A stretch of DNA of 7,375 nucleotides from Massilia sp. UBA2604 (lineage in GTDB: Bacteria; Pseudomonadota; Gammaproteobacteria; Burkholderiales; Burkholderiaceae_D), in assembly GCA_002339265.1 (NCBI GenBank), contig DDKG01000054.1:1-7375 (forward strand), given 5' to 3'. Both the position numbers and the translations under genes were made by a program. Positions 5,941 to 7,375 of the stretch are shown here, one piece after another (the stretch's first letter is position 1; the number at the start of each line of letters is the position of its first letter). Under the pieces are notes generated by a model. That model ran no database searches, was not told the DNA's origin, and was given only the letters and a program-made list of their open reading frames with translations.

Positions 5941-6223
5941 AGCGGCCTGCCAGAAAGCCCATCCACGCCGCTGCGCGGCAGGGAGTTGCTTTCTTTTGGT
6001 AAACTGTCTGAAAAACAGGCCGGCATATACATGGGTGGCGATTTCGGGTATCGTGTCACCCGCTGAAAGTGTCTCTACGTCCGCTTTTTCTGGATTATCG
6101 CCGGCCGCCGCCGGGTTGTCCCGCCTGCCGGCTTCTCCCCGGTCCCCTGCCTGCCATGCGCGCCGGAGCCCGGTTCCCGTTCCGCCCTGCGCTGCGCGTC
6201 CATCGACCCGCGACGGGGAGAAC
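5941..6223 (+). promoter_or_regulatory. Long, hairpin-rich region upstream of the helicase
   Basis: This stretch of nearly 300 bases holds no gene I can support apart from the short leader ORF that follows it. It has three possible structures: a GC hairpin with a T-rich tail (5967-5998, listed separately); a two-part hairpin, GGGTG (6033-6037) with CACCC (6057-6061) enclosing CGAT (6039-6042) with ATCG (6050-6053); and GCCGGC (6100-6105) with GCCGGC (6127-6132) enclosing CGGG/CCCG (6112-6115/6120-6123). CGGGT (6045-6049) with ACCCG (6058-6062) competes with the second. It is AT-richer around 5986-6032, where a promoter would fit, but I see no good -35/-10 pair. Long leaders are common for cold-responsive DEAD-box helicase genes, so leader control is plausible. 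Confidence 0.4.
5967..5998 (+). terminator. Possible weak terminator after the anti-sigma-like gene
   Basis: GCCGC (5967-5971) pairs with GCGGC (5975-5979) around a 3-base loop, 27 bases after the stop codon at 5938-5940. A T-rich stretch (TTGCTTTCTTTT, 5986-5997) follows after a 6-base gap. The stem is short and the gap is longer than usual, so termination is likely to be partial if it works at all. Confidence 0.35.
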
Positions 6224-6265
6224 ATGCCCGATCGTAGAGCTGAACGAATGAATGCAACCAAATAA
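6224..6265 (+). CDS. Possible 13-residue leader peptide before the helicase
   Basis: ATG at 6224 opens a 13-codon reading frame (MPDRRAERMNATK) ending in TAA at 6263-6265, one base before the helicase ATG at 6267. GGGGAG at 6215-6220 lies 3 bases before its ATG and is the best Shine-Dalgarno-like sequence in the area; the helicase start has none. This layout suggests translational coupling: ribosomes finishing the short frame re-initiate at the helicase start. The frame differs from that of the helicase, so it is not an N-terminal extension. A frame this short can arise by chance, and peptide conservation cannot be judged from one sequence. Confidence 0.4.
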   Translation: MPDRRAERMNATK

Positions 6266-6266
6266 T

Positions 6267-7375
6267 ATGTCTGATTCTCCGAGCAATAACGCGAACAACA
6301 ACGAGCCGGTCGCCGCGCCAGCCGCGCCGGCCGCCGAGGCTCCCACCGTACGCTTCGCCGACTTCGGCCTGGCGCCGGAAATCCAGCGCGCGCTCGCGGA
6401 CCAGGGTTACGAGCATCCGACCCCGATCCAGGCCCAGGCGATTCCTGTGGTGCTGCAGGGCCGCGACGTCATGGGCGCGGCCCAGACCGGCACCGGCAAG
6501 ACCGCCAGTTTCTCGCTGCCGATCCTGCAGCTCCTGATGCCGCATGCGAACGCCAGCATGTCGCCGGCGCGCCATCCGGTGCGCGCCCTGGTGCTGGTGC
6601 CGACCCGCGAACTGGCGGTGCAGGTGGCCGACAACGTCAAGGCCTATGCCAAGCACACGCCGCTGCGCGCCACCGTGGTGTTCGGCGGCATGGACATGAA
6701 GCCGCAGACCGAGATCCTGCGCCGCGGCGTCGAGATCGTGATCGCCACCCCGGGCCGCCTGCTGGACCACATCGAACAGAAGAACGTGAGCCTGGGCCAG
6801 GTGCAGATGCTGGTGATGGACGAAGCCGACCGCATGCTCGACATGGGCTTCCTGCCCGACCTGCAGCGCATCATCAACCTGCTGCCGAAGGCGCGCCAGA
6901 ACCTGATGTTCTCGGCCACCTTCTCGCCCGAGATCAAGAAGCTGGCCAATACTTTCCTGAACAATCCGCTGACCATCGAAGTCGCGCGCAGCAATGCGAC
7001 CGCCGAGAAGGTCACGCAGATCGTCTACAAGGTCGACGAAGAGGCCAAGCGCGACGTGGTCGAGCACCTGATCCGCTCGCGCGACATGAAGCAAGTGATC
7101 ATCTTCTCGAACACCAAGATCGGCGCCTCGCGCCTGTCGAGCCACCTGGAAAAGCGCGGCGTCAAGGCGTCCGCGATCCACGGCGACAAGACCCAGCAGG
7201 AGCGCATGGCGGCGCTGGACGCGTTCAAGAACGGCACGGTGGAAGTGCTGGTGGCGACCGACGTCGCCGCGCGCGGCCTCGACATCTCCGACCTGCCGGC
7301 CGTGATCAACTACGACCTGCCGTACAACGCCGAAGACTACGTGCACCGCATCGGCCGCACCGGCCGCGCCGGCGC
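6267..7375 (+). CDS. rhlE: DEAD-box ATP-dependent RNA helicase, RhlE type (3' end cut)
   Basis: Unwinds short RNA duplexes using ATP, in the cytoplasm, in ribosome assembly and RNA turnover. The frame stays open to the window edge, so only 369 residues are visible and the variable C-terminal tail is missing. After an Asn/Ala/Pro-rich leader (1-26), the motifs appear in order: F30 and the Q motif GYEHPTPIQAQ (47-57); Walker A AQTGTGKT (72-79, K78); PTRELA (112-117); TPGRLLD (161-167); DEAD at 185-188; SAT at 216-218; IIFSNTK (278-284); ATDVAARGLDI (330-340); HRIGRTGR (360-367). The opening FADFGLAPEI and the GRDVMGAAQTGTGKTA context fit RhlE better than DbpA, SrmB or CsdA. An in-frame ATG at 6252 could add five residues. 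No Shine-Dalgarno sequence precedes either start, which makes coupling to the short ORF upstream attractive. No domain is missing up to the cut. Confidence 0.93.
   Translation, partial: MSDSPSNNANNNEPVAAPAAPAAEAPTVRFADFGLAPEIQRALADQGYEHPTPIQAQAIPVVLQGRDVMGAAQTGTGKTASFSLPILQLLMPHANASMSPARHPVRALVLVPTRELAVQVADNVKAYAKHTPLRATVVFGGMDMKPQTEILRRGVEIVIATPGRLLDHIEQKNVSLGQVQMLVMDEADRMLDMGFLPDLQRIINLLPKARQNLMFSATFSPEIKKLANTFLNNPLTIEVARSNATAEKVTQIVYKVDEEAKRDVVEHLIRSRDMKQVIIFSNTKIGASRLSSHLEKRGVKASAIHGDKTQQERMAALDAFKNGTVEVLVATDVAARGLDISDLPAVINYDLPYNAEDYVHRIGRTGRAG

Noticed and set aside
5167..6261. 364-codon minus-strand frame opposite the anti-sigma-like gene and the helicase leader
   Set aside because: It overlaps a plus-strand gene with a good ribosome binding site, and its product has a low-information composition. 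Its reach across 5941-6261 is best explained by the scarcity of stop codons at high GC.
5810..6265. 151-codon plus-strand frame from inside the anti-sigma-like gene to the helicase start
   Set aside because: Most of it overlaps another frame or non-coding sequence, and the product is Arg/Pro/Ser-rich with no pattern. Only its last 13 codons, with their own ribosome binding site, are kept as a possible leader peptide.
6075..7346. 423-codon minus-strand frame opposite the helicase
   Set aside because: The plus strand carries an uninterrupted set of DEAD-box motifs; the opposite product is His/Arg/Val-rich with no domain features.

Overview
The window is a GC-rich chromosomal segment with back-to-back genes and many hydrophobic, Ala/Arg-rich products. 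The RhlE-type helicase, CHASE-type sensor kinase and codon use suggest a betaproteobacterium of the Oxalobacteraceae (Massilia or a relative). This is a judgement from protein style and gene content, not a database match.

Left half, minus strand: a 781-residue CHASE-PAS sensor histidine kinase (1542-3887) is followed after about 80 bases by a CYP152-type heme-thiolate fatty acid peroxygenase (172-1461). Same orientation, a short gap and a strong ribosome binding site before the P450 suggest one transcript. No response regulator is present. Beyond the P450, positions 1-171 hold no gene, but contain two copies of a short intergenic hairpin-type repeat.

An AT-richer divergent region (3888-4024) separates this pair from a plus-strand group. 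It contains a 9-bp direct repeat and weak candidate promoters in both directions. The group is a small membrane-anchored protein with a cupredoxin-like segment (4025-4477), a stand-alone LON substrate-binding-domain protein (4534-5163) and, 21 bases later, a single-pass anti-sigma-like membrane protein (5185-5940) with no sigma factor gene beside it.

Right end, plus strand: a 326-base region (5941-6266) with several possible hairpins leads into a RhlE-type DEAD-box RNA helicase, cut by the window edge (6267-7375). A possible 13-codon leader peptide with a good Shine-Dalgarno sequence ends one base before the helicase ATG, which has none of its own.

Most of the window is recognisable. The points most worth a second look are the kinase-peroxygenase pair, the altered active-site positions of the P450, the helicase leader with its upstream ORF, and the orphan anti-sigma-like and cupredoxin-like proteins. 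I found no CRISPR array, tRNA, rRNA, transposase or phage gene.
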